Below, one piece after another: positions 17,040 to 27,500 of a stretch of 64,000 nt of DNA. Location of the stretch: contig JAQWFQ010000014.1 of the NCBI GenBank assembly GCA_029238665.1, forward strand, positions 1 to 64,000, written 5' to 3'. Position 1 is the first letter of the stretch; each line of letters opens with the position of its first letter. The notes beneath the pieces were generated by a model that searched no databases, was not told the origin of the DNA, and saw only the letters and a list, made by a program, of their open reading frames with translations. This DNA comes from Crocinitomicaceae bacterium. GTDB lineage: Bacteria; Bacteroidota; Bacteroidia; Flavobacteriales_D; Crocinitomicaceae. The position numbers and the translations under genes are program-made.

Positions 17040-19700
17040 ATGAAAAATCATAAAACACACCCTATCCTTACACTTCTTGTTTGCTTAATTACAGGCTTAG
17101 CCTTTGCTCAAGCTCCAGGTAACATTTGTATCGGTACAGATGCTACTGCTTGTTTTGGAAATTCAATCACCTTAGAAGATTGTGCAGGTGTTGGAGCTGG
17201 AGGTAATCCAAACCCATACACCACAGGCCCTATTCCCTTTAATCCTGACCCTTTTACTGGCTCAACAAGTATAAGTTTAACAGATGATGGGCAATCTAGC
17301 ATGATTACCATTGGTTTTGATTTTTGTTTTTACGGAACAACTTACTCTCAATTAATTATAGGTGCAAATAACTTTATAACATTTACTGCTGGAGGATCTG
17401 GAACATGGATAACAACACCAATACCTAACACTGGCGCTGTACCAAACAATGCCATAATGGGACCTTGGCAAGACATTAACCCAGCGGCTGGAGGTAGCGT
17501 AAATTACCAGGTATATGGTACAGCTCCTTTTAGAAGGTTAACTGTAACATGGAACAATGTGCCTATGTTTAGTTGTACGGCTGATTTATACTCAAGTCAA
17601 ATTATTTTATACGAGACAACAAACATTGTAGAAACACACATATCAAATAAACCGCTGTGTGCTACTTGGAATAGTGGAAATGCTGTACACGGTCTTCATG
17701 GCCCTGGAGGAACAACTGCACTTACCGTTCCTGGAAGAAACAATACACAGTGGGTTACAACAAATGAAGGCTATAGGTTTACACCTCAAGCTACAATTGA
17801 ATGGGCCAGTACATCAGGCTTAACATTCCCTTACAATGCGGGGATACTTACTGTTACTCAAAATGTACCTGGACCAGTGGGCTACTTTTTACAAGGGTCA
17901 ACTTGTGGTAGTGGTGCTATCAGTATTTCAGATACCTCGTGGATATCAATTACAAGTGCATCTGTTGCAACAAGTGCCGTTGATGAACTTTGCTCTTCTG
18001 GAAATGGTTCTGTAACGGCTACCCCAACAACCGGGACAGCACCATACACCTACAACTGGCCAACACTAGGAGGAGCAGCAACACAAACAGTTAATACGGT
18101 TTCTGCTGGGTCTTACCAAGTAATCATGACTGATTCTAACGGTTGTGTTGGAACATCTACAGTACTTGTTAACGACACACCTGCTCTATTTCAAGGAGCG
18201 ACAACTGAAGTGTCATGTCCAGGGGGAAGTGATGGAACTGCTTTTGCAGAAATGATTCCCGTTTTAGGTAACATTACCTATCAGTGGGATGACCCAATGC
18301 TACAGACTACGCAAACTGCAACAGGGCTTGCTGCTGGTAGTTACAATTGTACAATCACCTCTGATATTGGATGCGTTGACATTGTTAATGTTGTTGTAAC
18401 TGAAGTTCCTGCGATGATTGGAGTAATTACATCCCAATCAGATGTTACTTGCAATAGCTTTAATGACGGAATGATTGAGGTCACAGTAACACAAGGTACC
18501 CTTCCTTATAATTATTCTTGGGACAACTCTTCCTCTTTATTAAACATTGCCAACGACCTTTATGCTGGAGCACATGTACTTACCGTAACGGATTCAAATG
18601 GATGTATTATTACCATCAATGGTGTCATTAATGAACCCTTACCTCTATCCATCGACTTTCTTACTCCAGACACACAGATATGCCCTGAAGATGACATTTT
18701 ACTTTCTGCAAATGCTAGCGGAGGGTCATCAGCTTATACCTTTACCTGGTTTGAAGATGGTGTTCAAATTGGCACAGGAAATCAGCTACTGGTTGATTCA
18801 GAGTCTGCACAAACGGAATTTTGTGTTGAGTTGTCTGAACTATGTGGATCACCTACAGATCAACAATGTCTATCTATAACCCTTCCAACTCCTATTCAGC
18901 CAAGCGCAATTGCTGATGAATATCAAAAATGTGTTCCTGACACATTCTATTTCTCTAACACATCAACAAACCCAAGTGAAATTGCCTCCACTTTTTGGGA
19001 GTTTGGAGATTTTGACACACACAACGCCATCGTTAATAGCAATGACCCTGTGTCACATTTTTACGACCAGATAGGATTTAATACCCTAATCATTACAACG
19101 ACCTCAATTTTTGGGTGTGTATACTCAGATACCCTAGAAAATTTTATTGAAGTTAAACCTTCTCCAACAGCAGATTTCAACTTCTCTAGTAACCCTACAA
19201 CAATCTTTGAAACAACCATTTACATGCAAGACAACTCATCTGCAGATGTTGTCAATTGGCAGTGGGTAAGTCCAAATTCAAACCCTACAAGCAATAGCTT
19301 AACGAATCCAGTACTTATCTTCCCTGAAGAAACTGGTGTTTTTCCTGTTACCTTAATCGTTACAACCGACCAAGGCTGTGTTGATTCTGTTACTTATTTG
19401 ATGAATGTTATAGAAGACATCTTATTTTTTGCACCAAACACATTTACTCCTGACGGTGATGAGTTTAATCAAATTTGGAAGCCTGAAATTTCAGGAATTG
19501 ATATCTATAATTTTGAGTTAACCATATTCAACCGATGGGGACAGATTATTTGGAAAAACAATGACCCTTCTGTTGGTTGGGATGGAACCTTCAATGGAAA
19601 GGTTGTTCAAGCTGGGACATATGCGTGGACAGCTGCAGTTAAAAAGATATATAATGACGATAAAAAAATATTCACTGGCGCTATTACCGTGATAAAATAA
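17040..19700 (+). CDS. SprB-repeat, PKD-domain cell-surface protein with T9SS type B C-terminal domain
   Basis: An 886-residue secreted or surface-attached protein, plausibly an adhesin. Order: signal peptide (1-23, ending GLAFAQ); a large beta-rich N-terminal region (about 30-300) not recognised; three SprB-type repeats (about 313-380, 390-455, 466-530), each with a Cys near the start, a G-rich turn, YxW, and AGSY...DSNGC at the end; an Ig-like segment; two PKD-like domains (about 630-710 and 710-790, WEFGDFDTHN); and a gliding-associated CHU_C domain (about 797-886, FAPNTFTPDGDEFN, FNRWGQIIWK, AGTYAWTAAVKK). The last is the type B T9SS signal. Ligand and gliding role unknown. Confidence 0.87.
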   Translation: MKNHKTHPILTLLVCLITGLAFAQAPGNICIGTDATACFGNSITLEDCAGVGAGGNPNPYTTGPIPFNPDPFTGSTSISLTDDGQSSMITIGFDFCFYGTTYSQLIIGANNFITFTAGGSGTWITTPIPNTGAVPNNAIMGPWQDINPAAGGSVNYQVYGTAPFRRLTVTWNNVPMFSCTADLYSSQIILYETTNIVETHISNKPLCATWNSGNAVHGLHGPGGTTALTVPGRNNTQWVTTNEGYRFTPQATIEWASTSGLTFPYNAGILTVTQNVPGPVGYFLQGSTCGSGAISISDTSWISITSASVATSAVDELCSSGNGSVTATPTTGTAPYTYNWPTLGGAATQTVNTVSAGSYQVIMTDSNGCVGTSTVLVNDTPALFQGATTEVSCPGGSDGTAFAEMIPVLGNITYQWDDPMLQTTQTATGLAAGSYNCTITSDIGCVDIVNVVVTEVPAMIGVITSQSDVTCNSFNDGMIEVTVTQGTLPYNYSWDNSSSLLNIANDLYAGAHVLTVTDSNGCIITINGVINEPLPLSIDFLTPDTQICPEDDILLSANASGGSSAYTFTWFEDGVQIGTGNQLLVDSESAQTEFCVELSELCGSPTDQQCLSITLPTPIQPSAIADEYQKCVPDTFYFSNTSTNPSEIASTFWEFGDFDTHNAIVNSNDPVSHFYDQIGFNTLIITTTSIFGCVYSDTLENFIEVKPSPTADFNFSSNPTTIFETTIYMQDNSSADVVNWQWVSPNSNPTSNSLTNPVLIFPEETGVFPVTLIVTTDQGCVDSVTYLMNVIEDILFFAPNTFTPDGDEFNQIWKPEISGIDIYNFELTIFNRWGQIIWKNNDPSVGWDGTFNGKVVQAGTYAWTAAVKKIYNDDKKIFTGAITVIK

Positions 19701-19720
19701 AAATAACTTCCGTTATAAAA

Positions 19721-19750
19721 AAAGGGAGAGCCATTGCTCTCCCTTTTTTT
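19721..19750 (+). terminator. Rho-independent terminator after the SprB-repeat gene
   Basis: GGGAGAGC / GCTCTCCC stem with a CATT loop, preceded by A-run and followed by T7, 20 nt after the stop. Confidence 0.93.
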
Positions 19751-19759
19751 ATTTTAATT

Positions 19760-19774
19760 TGGCACTAACTTTGC
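19760..19774 (+). promoter_or_regulatory. Sigma-54-like promoter upstream of the DUF4197 gene
   Basis: TGGCAC at 19760-19765 and TTGC at 19771-19774 match the -24/-12 cores of sigma-54 promoters with exactly 12 nt between the GG and GC pairs. Transcription would start near 19786, about 26 nt before the ATG at 19812. The same stretch contains TAACTTTG (19766-19773), a possible ordinary -7 box, but no matching -33 TTG. No rpoN or enhancer-binding protein gene is in the window. Confidence 0.4.
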
Positions 19775-19811
19775 CTTTAACAACTTATTTATACTTTAAC
19801 ACAAAAATGAT

Positions 19812-20546
19812 ATGAAGCAGTTAATTATTATCCTTATCTCAATATTTAGTCTTACATCGTGTGACGTTCTTGAAGAAGCCGCAGACATACTTACAACAGA
19901 AACAGTAGGATCTTCTACTCCATCGCTATCAAATGACGAAGCTATTTCTGGCTTAAAAGAGGCATTAAACATAGGGATTACAAATGCTGTTTATTTAACC
20001 TCAGAAACTGACGGATATTTGAAAAATAGCGCTATCGTATTGCCTTTTCCTGAAGACGCCATTAAAGTAAAGCAAAAAGCGTTAGACTGGGGCCTAAACA
20101 ATCAAGTTAAACAGTTTGAAACGACATTAAACAGAGCTGCTGAGGAAGCAACAAAAGAAGCATTACCGATCTTCAAAGACGCTATTGTGAACATGCGTAT
20201 TCAAGATGGTTTTTCTATTCTAAATGGTGGAGAGGGCGCTGCAACTACTTACCTAAAAAATAACACAACTACTGCTCTAGTTGCTGCATTCTCTCCAAAA
20301 GTTGAACGTGCAATAACTAAGGTACAACTTACCAAATACTGGAATCCAATAATTACGAAGTATAATGCAGCAATGAAGCTGACAGGTGGAGATGAGTTAA
20401 ATTCAGACTTAACTCAATACGTTACAGAGCGAGCCATTACAGGTTTATTTTATATGGTAGAAGAAGAGGAGAATAAAATAAGGAAAGACCCTATGGCTAG
20501 AGTTACTGACATCCTACAAAAAGTTTTTGGTAGTATCAGTCAGTAG
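19812..20546 (+). CDS. DUF4197 lipoprotein
   Basis: A 244-residue lipoprotein (MKQLIIILIS, lipobox ending LTSC, Cys near residue 17). The body matches DUF4197: EAISGLKEALNIGITNAV near residue 50, AIVLPFPEDAIKV, a helix-rich centre with RAAEEATKEALPIFKDAI, and KYWNPIITKYN then ERAITGLFYMVEEEENKIR at the end. The fold is mostly helical; function is unknown. It follows a terminator and a sigma-54-like promoter, so it is expressed on its own or with the nucleoside phosphorylase 56 nt downstream. Confidence 0.86.
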   Translation: MKQLIIILISIFSLTSCDVLEEAADILTTETVGSSTPSLSNDEAISGLKEALNIGITNAVYLTSETDGYLKNSAIVLPFPEDAIKVKQKALDWGLNNQVKQFETTLNRAAEEATKEALPIFKDAIVNMRIQDGFSILNGGEGAATTYLKNNTTTALVAAFSPKVERAITKVQLTKYWNPIITKYNAAMKLTGGDELNSDLTQYVTERAITGLFYMVEEEENKIRKDPMARVTDILQKVFGSISQ

Positions 20547-20602
20547 ACTGCCGTCAGCACAATATAAAAACACTATTTTTATACGACCTAAAAGTTGAAA
20601 AC

Positions 20603-21466
20603 ATGCACTATCCAGCTACAGAATTAGTCCTTGATAAAAATGGTAATGTTTACCATCTAGGGGTTTCTCCTGAAGACATTGCGGACAAGATTATACTTGT
20701 TGGCGACCAAGACCGTGTAGACCTAGTAGCAGCCTTATTTGACACTGTAGAGCACGCCTCTCAACACCGAGAGTTTGTATGTAAAACGGGTGTATACCTG
20801 AATAAACGTATTTCGGTATTATCTACAGGGATTGGAACAGATAACATTGACATTGTAATTAATGAACTGGATGCGCTGGTTAATATTGATTTAAAAGAAC
20901 GGACAGATAAATCCAATTTTAAATCCTTAGACCTCGTACGAATTGGCACCTGTGGTATTTTACAAGAAGACATTCCTATACATTCATACATTCTTTCTAC
21001 ACACGCATTTGGCTTAGATAATGTTGCACATTTTTACGACATTCCTTTTACAGAAAGTGAAGAACAATTGAAAAATGAGATCATGGCTCAAGTTGACTTT
21101 CCTGAATTAGTTAAACCTTATCTGATTGAAGCATCTAAAACACTCCAAGATAAGATGAGTTCTGAAAAAACAACGAACGGTATCACAATTACATCCAGTG
21201 GGTTCTATGGGCCTCAAGGAAGGCAGTTGAGGTTGAAAAATAAGGTTTCAGGCATCAACGAGCAACTAACAGCATTTAGAAATGGTACCAACAGAATACT
21301 AAATTTTGAAATGGAAAGCTCAGCTTTATTTGCCTTAGGGAAATCCTTAGGTCACAACTGTGCTACATTATGTCTTGGAATTGCTAACCGTCCAAACAAA
21401 GAGTTTTCAACAGGGCACAAAGACGATATGGTTAAGCTAATTAAATATGTGCTCGATCGCATTTAA
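20603..21466 (+). CDS. Nucleoside phosphorylase (uridine phosphorylase-like)
   Basis: A 287-residue cytoplasmic phosphorylase of the PNP/UDP-1 superfamily that splits nucleosides with phosphate. DKIILVGDQDRVD near residue 28 is the phosphate-binding start; VLSTGIGTDNIDIVINEL, VRIGTCGILQEDI, and NFEMESSALFALGKSLGH with the ribose-binding Met-Glu pair follow. The closest general match is uridine phosphorylase, but base specificity cannot be read here. The stop overlaps the convergent cutC stop by 4 nt. Confidence 0.83.
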   Translation: MHYPATELVLDKNGNVYHLGVSPEDIADKIILVGDQDRVDLVAALFDTVEHASQHREFVCKTGVYLNKRISVLSTGIGTDNIDIVINELDALVNIDLKERTDKSNFKSLDLVRIGTCGILQEDIPIHSYILSTHAFGLDNVAHFYDIPFTESEEQLKNEIMAQVDFPELVKPYLIEASKTLQDKMSSEKTTNGITITSSGFYGPQGRQLRLKNKVSGINEQLTAFRNGTNRILNFEMESSALFALGKSLGHNCATLCLGIANRPNKEFSTGHKDDMVKLIKYVLDRI

Positions 21467-22161
21467 CTTAATGCCATTTGCACTTTTCTGATCCGTTCTC
21501 TATCAGGTTTTAATATCGTTTCCGAGAACATTGAGCCTTCATCTAAAAGAATTTTTTTTGTTCCTGAGAAATGGATAGCATCTGGTTTAACTTCCTTTAC
21601 TATGTTTGAAACATTCGACAAATTAACACCTCCACCTGTCATAATTTCAATTCTACCTCTAGCATAATCAACCATTTCTCTTAAATTTTCCATTCCTCGC
21701 TCTACATTTACCTCTAAACCTGAAGAAAGTAAACGCTTAACACCCAGGTCAATAAGAACATCTAACGATTTTTTATAATTGGCTGTATCATCAAACGCAC
21801 GGTGAAAGGTAACCTCCATTCCCTTTGCATTTTCTATCATTAATGAAATGGATTCTTTATCAATTTCACCCCGTTTATTAAGTGCTCCAATTACAACACC
21901 CTGTGCTCCAAGTTCACCACAGGCAATAATATTTCGAATCATGAGCTCTATTTCACCTTGACTGTAAACAAAGCCCCCTGGCCTAGGCCGAATAAGCACA
22001 TGTGTTTCTACGCCATGCGCTAATGCATAATCTACTAGTCCTAATGATGGCGTAAGCCCACCTTGTTCTAAACTTTGACACAATTCTATTCTGTCAAAAT
22101 TTAATTCTTTTGCAATCTGAATTGCTTCGATTGAAGCAGCACATAGTTCTAATTTCATCAT
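21463..22161 (-). CDS. cutC: CutC family TIM-barrel protein
   Basis: A 232-residue TIM-barrel protein named for copper homeostasis in E. coli, though a direct copper role is doubtful; it is unrelated to choline TMA-lyase CutC. Motifs: LELCAASIEAI, RIELCQSLEQGGLTPSLG near residues 24-42, VLIRPRPGGFVYS, VTFHRAFDDT and IMTGGGVNLSNV. Two adjacent ATG codons (22161, 22158) are possible starts. It begins 1 nt after the GH20 hexosaminidase stop, so the two are co-transcribed, which points to a role linked to glycan breakdown. Confidence 0.88.
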   Translation of the reverse strand: MMKLELCAASIEAIQIAKELNFDRIELCQSLEQGGLTPSLGLVDYALAHGVETHVLIRPRPGGFVYSQGEIELMIRNIIACGELGAQGVVIGALNKRGEIDKESISLMIENAKGMEVTFHRAFDDTANYKKSLDVLIDLGVKRLLSSGLEVNVERGMENLREMVDYARGRIEIMTGGGVNLSNVSNIVKEVKPDAIHFSGTKKILLDEGSMFSETILKPDRERIRKVQMALS

Positions 22162-22162
22162 C

Positions 22163-24433
22163 CTAAAATAATTCTATTTCATCAATAAAGGTCCATGGAA
22201 CATGACCTGCACCATCGTTTCCTTCAGGAATTAAATCCATCGCTGAGACTTCAACCTTAACATAGCGTGCTTTAGACTTTAAACGCAACTCTTTCATTCC
22301 AAACTGACTATCACACGCATTTAAATCAGCTTCACGAAGTTTTTCCCAGTTAACTTTATCCTTTGATTTGAATAGCTTAATTTTCTTAGGTAAATAGATC
22401 CAAGACCCATTATCCTCAAGAAATCCTATTCGAAAACCACGTAGTTTTTTCTTTTGCTCCAAGTCGATAATAAACACTATTTGACTGGTATTAAACCCAA
22501 GCCATTCACTTCCTTTCCAAGGTGTTTTACCACAAATTCCATCAACTAAATTTAAACTTCCATTGTTATTATACTTTGGGTGAGCCGGAGTAATCAGCTC
22601 AACGTTAGCGCCTAAATTATCTGTAATAACAAAGTTATAATTCACCTCCACCGCATTCGGAATAGAGTTTACCTTTACATTTAAATCTGACCGTTTGGAA
22701 TCAATTGCTTTTGAAATAAAAATAGAATCCTGTGACCCAAGGTTTGGATAATAAAGTGTCCGATTCAAATTGTCTTTGGACTGCTCCAATAAAACTTCGA
22801 ATTTTGATGCTTCATACGCTCCCGTAAAATTCAGGTTAATCCCACCTTCGGCCCTCCTTATATTCATCTGAGGAAAATGAATGGATTTAGCATAATTTAC
22901 AGCATGTTTTTTTAAATAGTCTTCATGTTTGAGTAGATATACGTTTAAAAACTCTGTATAACTAGGCTTTGAAAAGCACCATAAGCTTTGAATTAACGCC
23001 AAAGCACGCGGGTAAGTCATGTATTCAACCTGTGACATTTCTGACATATACTCTGACCATAAATTCGCTTGCCCCCCAAGAACAAATGCTGCATCAATAG
23101 CACTCATTCCTTCTGGAATTGGGTTAAATTGATACACTTTTTCTAACGGTAAATAGCCTCCTATTGCAAGGGGCTCGTCTGGGTGACTGCTTTGATAATA
23201 ATCGAAATAACAATGTGTATTTGGTGACATCACCACAGCATGTCCTTGAGAGGCTGCTTCTTTCCCACCTTGATCACCACGCCATGACATGACAGCAGCA
23301 TTGGGTGAGAGTCCACCTTCTAAGATTTCATCCCAACCAATAAGCTTCTTCCCTTTTTTTATTAAAAATTGATCTATACGTTTTATAAAGTAACTCTGAA
23401 GCTCATGATCATCTTTTAATCCGTTAGAATCAATTACGTCCTGACAATTAGAGCATGATTTCCACCTTGTTTTTGGTGCTTCATCTCCTCCAATATGGAT
23501 ATACTCTGATGGAAACATCTCTACAACTTCTTCCAATACATTTTGCATAAAAAGGATTGATTCTTCCTTTGAACAATAGATATCATCAAAAACTCCCCAT
23601 AGTCCAGGTACTGGATTTTCAAGTCCACTGCATGATAATTCTGGGTAGGCAGCTAATGCAGCTCTACTGTGCCCAGGCATTTCAATTTCAGGCACAATGG
23701 TAATGTACTTCGATTGTGCATAAGCAACAAGCTCTTTAATTTCTTCTTGCGTATAAAACCCACCATATTTTTTGACTGTATATGTTCTTGGCGACCTGCT
23801 ATAATGACCGTCTACCGTACTGTCTCGATAGGCTCCTACCTCCGTTAGCTTAGGATACTTTTTTATCTCTATTCTCCAGCCTTGATCATCGGTTAAATGC
23901 CAATGAAATGTATTGAATTTATACATTGCCATAATTCGAATAAATTTTTTCACCTCATCGACCGAAAAAAAATGTCGACTCACATCAAGGTGTAAGCCAC
24001 GCCACTCAAACTTAGGAGAATCGACTACTTTTGATTTTTTCAAATACCATTTCACCCGCTCGCCTTCTATAAGTTGAAGCAATGAATTAACCGCATAAAA
24101 GCAACTTGCGTCTGAACTATACACAATTTCAATATCCTTATCAATGGTAATTGAATAATAATCTTTAGATGCATTAACTTCGCGTTTCAATAAAATCTTT
24201 GGACGTTTCTCCACTTCATTTAAGGCAATATTGAACTGCGTGCTCAATTCCTCTCTTAATAACTTGAAACTCTGAAGAGGCATCGAAGAATCATTCAAAG
24301 ACAACCCTTTTGAAATATTAAGCTCACCTTTAAACACTTCGTAATCTAAAGGAGTTGGGATAATTGGACATTGTTGTTGCGCAAAATTATTGAGGCCAAT
24401 TGTCCAAGCAAGTATAAAAAGGAGTGTCTTCAT
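22163..24433 (-). CDS. Beta-N-acetylhexosaminidase, GH20
   Basis: Releases terminal GlcNAc or GalNAc from chito-oligosaccharides or glycans by substrate-assisted catalysis. The 756-residue exported protein has a signal peptide (1-18, ending NNFAQ), a GH20b domain (about 20-140), and the catalytic barrel (about 145-500) with FHWHLTDDQGWRIEIKKYP and IHIGGDEAPKTRW near 310-322 holding the catalytic Asp-Glu pair. The C-terminal part has a discoidin/F5-8-like domain (about 620-756, VNWEKLREADLN). There is no T9SS tail, so it is probably periplasmic. It forms a tight pair with cutC. Confidence 0.93.
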   Translation of the reverse strand: MKTLLFILAWTIGLNNFAQQQCPIIPTPLDYEVFKGELNISKGLSLNDSSMPLQSFKLLREELSTQFNIALNEVEKRPKILLKREVNASKDYYSITIDKDIEIVYSSDASCFYAVNSLLQLIEGERVKWYLKKSKVVDSPKFEWRGLHLDVSRHFFSVDEVKKFIRIMAMYKFNTFHWHLTDDQGWRIEIKKYPKLTEVGAYRDSTVDGHYSRSPRTYTVKKYGGFYTQEEIKELVAYAQSKYITIVPEIEMPGHSRAALAAYPELSCSGLENPVPGLWGVFDDIYCSKEESILFMQNVLEEVVEMFPSEYIHIGGDEAPKTRWKSCSNCQDVIDSNGLKDDHELQSYFIKRIDQFLIKKGKKLIGWDEILEGGLSPNAAVMSWRGDQGGKEAASQGHAVVMSPNTHCYFDYYQSSHPDEPLAIGGYLPLEKVYQFNPIPEGMSAIDAAFVLGGQANLWSEYMSEMSQVEYMTYPRALALIQSLWCFSKPSYTEFLNVYLLKHEDYLKKHAVNYAKSIHFPQMNIRRAEGGINLNFTGAYEASKFEVLLEQSKDNLNRTLYYPNLGSQDSIFISKAIDSKRSDLNVKVNSIPNAVEVNYNFVITDNLGANVELITPAHPKYNNNGSLNLVDGICGKTPWKGSEWLGFNTSQIVFIIDLEQKKKLRGFRIGFLEDNGSWIYLPKKIKLFKSKDKVNWEKLREADLNACDSQFGMKELRLKSKARYVKVEVSAMDLIPEGNDGAGHVPWTFIDEIELF

Positions 24434-24516
24434 AAGACTGAAGATAACATCTTCATTTAAATACAGCTCACGAATTACATTAAAGTAACTAAAAGCACCG
24501 GGTAGGTAAAATCAAA

Positions 24517-24544
24517 AAAGCCATAGAAAAACATCTATGGCTTT
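24517..24544 (-). terminator. Rho-independent terminator after icmF
   Basis: AAAGCCATAG / CTATGGCTTT stem with an 8-nt loop; on the minus strand a T6 run follows. It lies 30 nt past the icmF stop. Confidence 0.88.
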
Positions 24545-24573
24545 ATAATTATTTTAAATAGAATAGCGCACAA

Positions 24574-27500
24574 TTACATATTTCTTCGGTACTGTCCTCC
24601 AACTTCAAACAATGAAGCTGTCACCTCACCCAAAGAGGCTACTTTACATACTTCCATTAGTTTTTCAAAGATGTTCTCGTTATTAATTGCAGCCTTTTGA
24701 AGTTCTTTCATCAGCGCTTTAGTATCTTGCATTTTATGCAACTCACTAAGCATATCTATTTGATATTGTTTTTCATCTTCTGTTGCACGGATAACCTCAT
24801 CCGGAGTAACCGTTGGGGAACCATCTTTACTTAAGAACGTATTTACACCAATAATCGGGAAGTCACCACTGTGTTTTAATGTTTCATAGTAAAGGGATTC
24901 TTCCTGAATTTTAGATCGTTGGTACATTGTTTCCATTGCGCCCAATACACCTCCCCTTTCTGTAATTCGATCAAACTCTAACAATACTGCCTCCTCGACC
25001 AAGTCCGTTAATTCTTCAATAATAAATGATCCCTGAATTGGGTTTTCATTTGCCGTTAACCCAAGCTCTTTATTGATAATTAATTGAATGGCCATTGCCC
25101 TACGTACTGAAGCCTCTGTTGGAGTAGTAATTGCTTCGTCATATGCATTGGTATGCAGCGAATTACAGTTATCATAAATCGCATATAATGCTTGTAAAGT
25201 AGTACGTATATCATTAAAATCAATCTCTTGAGCATGCAGTGAACGTCCTGAAGTTTGAATATGATACTTCAACATTTGAGCCCTTGAGTTAGCCCCGTAC
25301 TTATCCTTCATCGCTTTTGCCCATATCTTACGTGCAACACGACCAATAACTGCGTACTCAGCATCAATCCCATTTGAGAAGAAAAACGAAAGGTTTGGAC
25401 CAAACTTATTAATATCCATTCCACGACTTAAGTAATACTCAACGTATGTAAATCCATTTGCTAACGTTAACGCCAATTGAGTTACAGGATTTGCCCCAGC
25501 TTCAGCAATGTGATAACCAGAAATGGATACTGAATAGAAGTTACGTACATTCTTTTCAATAAAGTACTCCTGAACATCACCCATTAAACGCAATGCAAAT
25601 TCTGTCGAAAAAATACATGTGTTCTGGGCTTGGTCTTCTTTTAAGATATCGGCCTGAACGGTTCCACGAACAGCGCTCAGTGTGTATGTTTTAATTTGAG
25701 CATATACATCTGCAGAAAGCACCTTATCACCTGTCACTCCCAATAAAAATAAACCTAAGCCATTATTTCCATCAGGTAATTCACCTTGATATGTTGGTCG
25801 AGCAACTCCTTTATCTTTATAAATCGCTTCTATTTTAGCTTCTACTTCAGCTTCTAGTCCATTCTCTTTAATATACTTCTCACACTGTTGGTCAATGGCA
25901 GCATTCATAAAGAAACCTAACAACATAGGTGCCGGCCCATTAATCGTCATTGAGACAGATGTTTTTGGATCGGCTAAATCAAAACCTGAATACAATTTTT
26001 TTGCATCATCTAAACAACAAATAGACACACCTGCGTTTCCAATTTTACCATATATATCTGGACGTAAACCAGGGTCATTCCCATAAAGTGTTACAGAGTC
26101 AAATGCCGTTGATAAACGTGCCGCGGGCATTCCTGCACTTACATAGTGAAACCGTTTATTTGTACGCTCTGGACCTCCTTCTCCTGCAAACATTCTTGAA
26201 GGATCTTCTCCTGTACGTTTAAATGGATAAAGCCCCGAGGCATACGGAAACTCCCCAGGTACATTCTCTTGTAGACACCACTTTAAAATATCACCCCAAG
26301 CAGCATATTTTGGTAAAGAAACTTTTGGAATTTGAGTATGTGATAAAGACTCTGAATGCGTTTTTATGTTAATCTCTTTTTCTCTTACCTTAAATGAATA
26401 AACAGGTTGCTTATACTTATTCACTTTATCTGCCCAACCTGTAATCACCTCCCAATTGTATGGGTCTAAGTCCATTTTTACACGGTCAAACTGAGCAACA
26501 AGTAATTTTATGAAATCTTGAGAATCTGAACTTACACTTGAAAGTGATTCTGAATCAATTCCTGTTTTGTCCAACAAAGGTTCTTGTCCAATAACTGTTT
26601 CTAGCGTTTTGAATAAACCATATAACTTTTGAGCTACATCTTGCTGTGTCTCTGCCTTGAAATCATAAGCTCTATTACTTTCTGAAATTTCAGACAAATA
26701 CCTTGTTCTATTTGGTGGAATAACGAAAATCTTTTCACTCATTTCTTTTGAAATCTCAAACTTCGACTTCAAATCTGCACCTGTTTTTTCAACAACCTTG
26801 TCAATAATTGCTTTATAAAGCGTATTCATTCCCGGGTCGTTAAACTGAGATGCAATTGTTCCAAATACAGGTAAATCATCTTGATGCGTATCCCAAAGGT
26901 TGTTGTTGCGCATGTATTGCTTTTTCACATCCCTCAATGCATCTAAAGAACCACGCTTATCAAACTTATTAATGGCTACTAAATCAGCAAAATCCAACAT
27001 GTCGATTTTCTCTAACTGTGTTGCAGCACCAAACTCTGGTGTCATCACATATAGAGAAGCGTCCGAATGTTCTATAATTTCCGTATCCGATTGACCAATC
27101 CCCGAAGTTTCTAAAATGATTATGTCAAATTCAGCAGCTTTTAATACTTCAACAGCTTCATTTACATATTTTGAAAGTGCCAAATTAGACTGGCGTGTTG
27201 CCAATGAGCGCATATAAACACGACTGTTATTTATTGCATTCATTCTAATTCGATCACCTAGAAGTGCTCCACCCGTTTTTCTTTTGGACGGATCAACCGA
27301 AATAAGTCCAATTGTCTTTTCTGGAAAATCAATTAAAAATCGCCTGACCAATTCATCAACTAGTGATGATTTACCAGCCCCACCTGTACCTGTTATTCCC
27401 AACACAGGTGTCTTTGATGTTTTATTTTTCTCTATTACTTTATCTAGCGTCGACTTGGCTACTTCTGGGAAATTTTCCGCTGAAGAAATCAAACGTGCAA

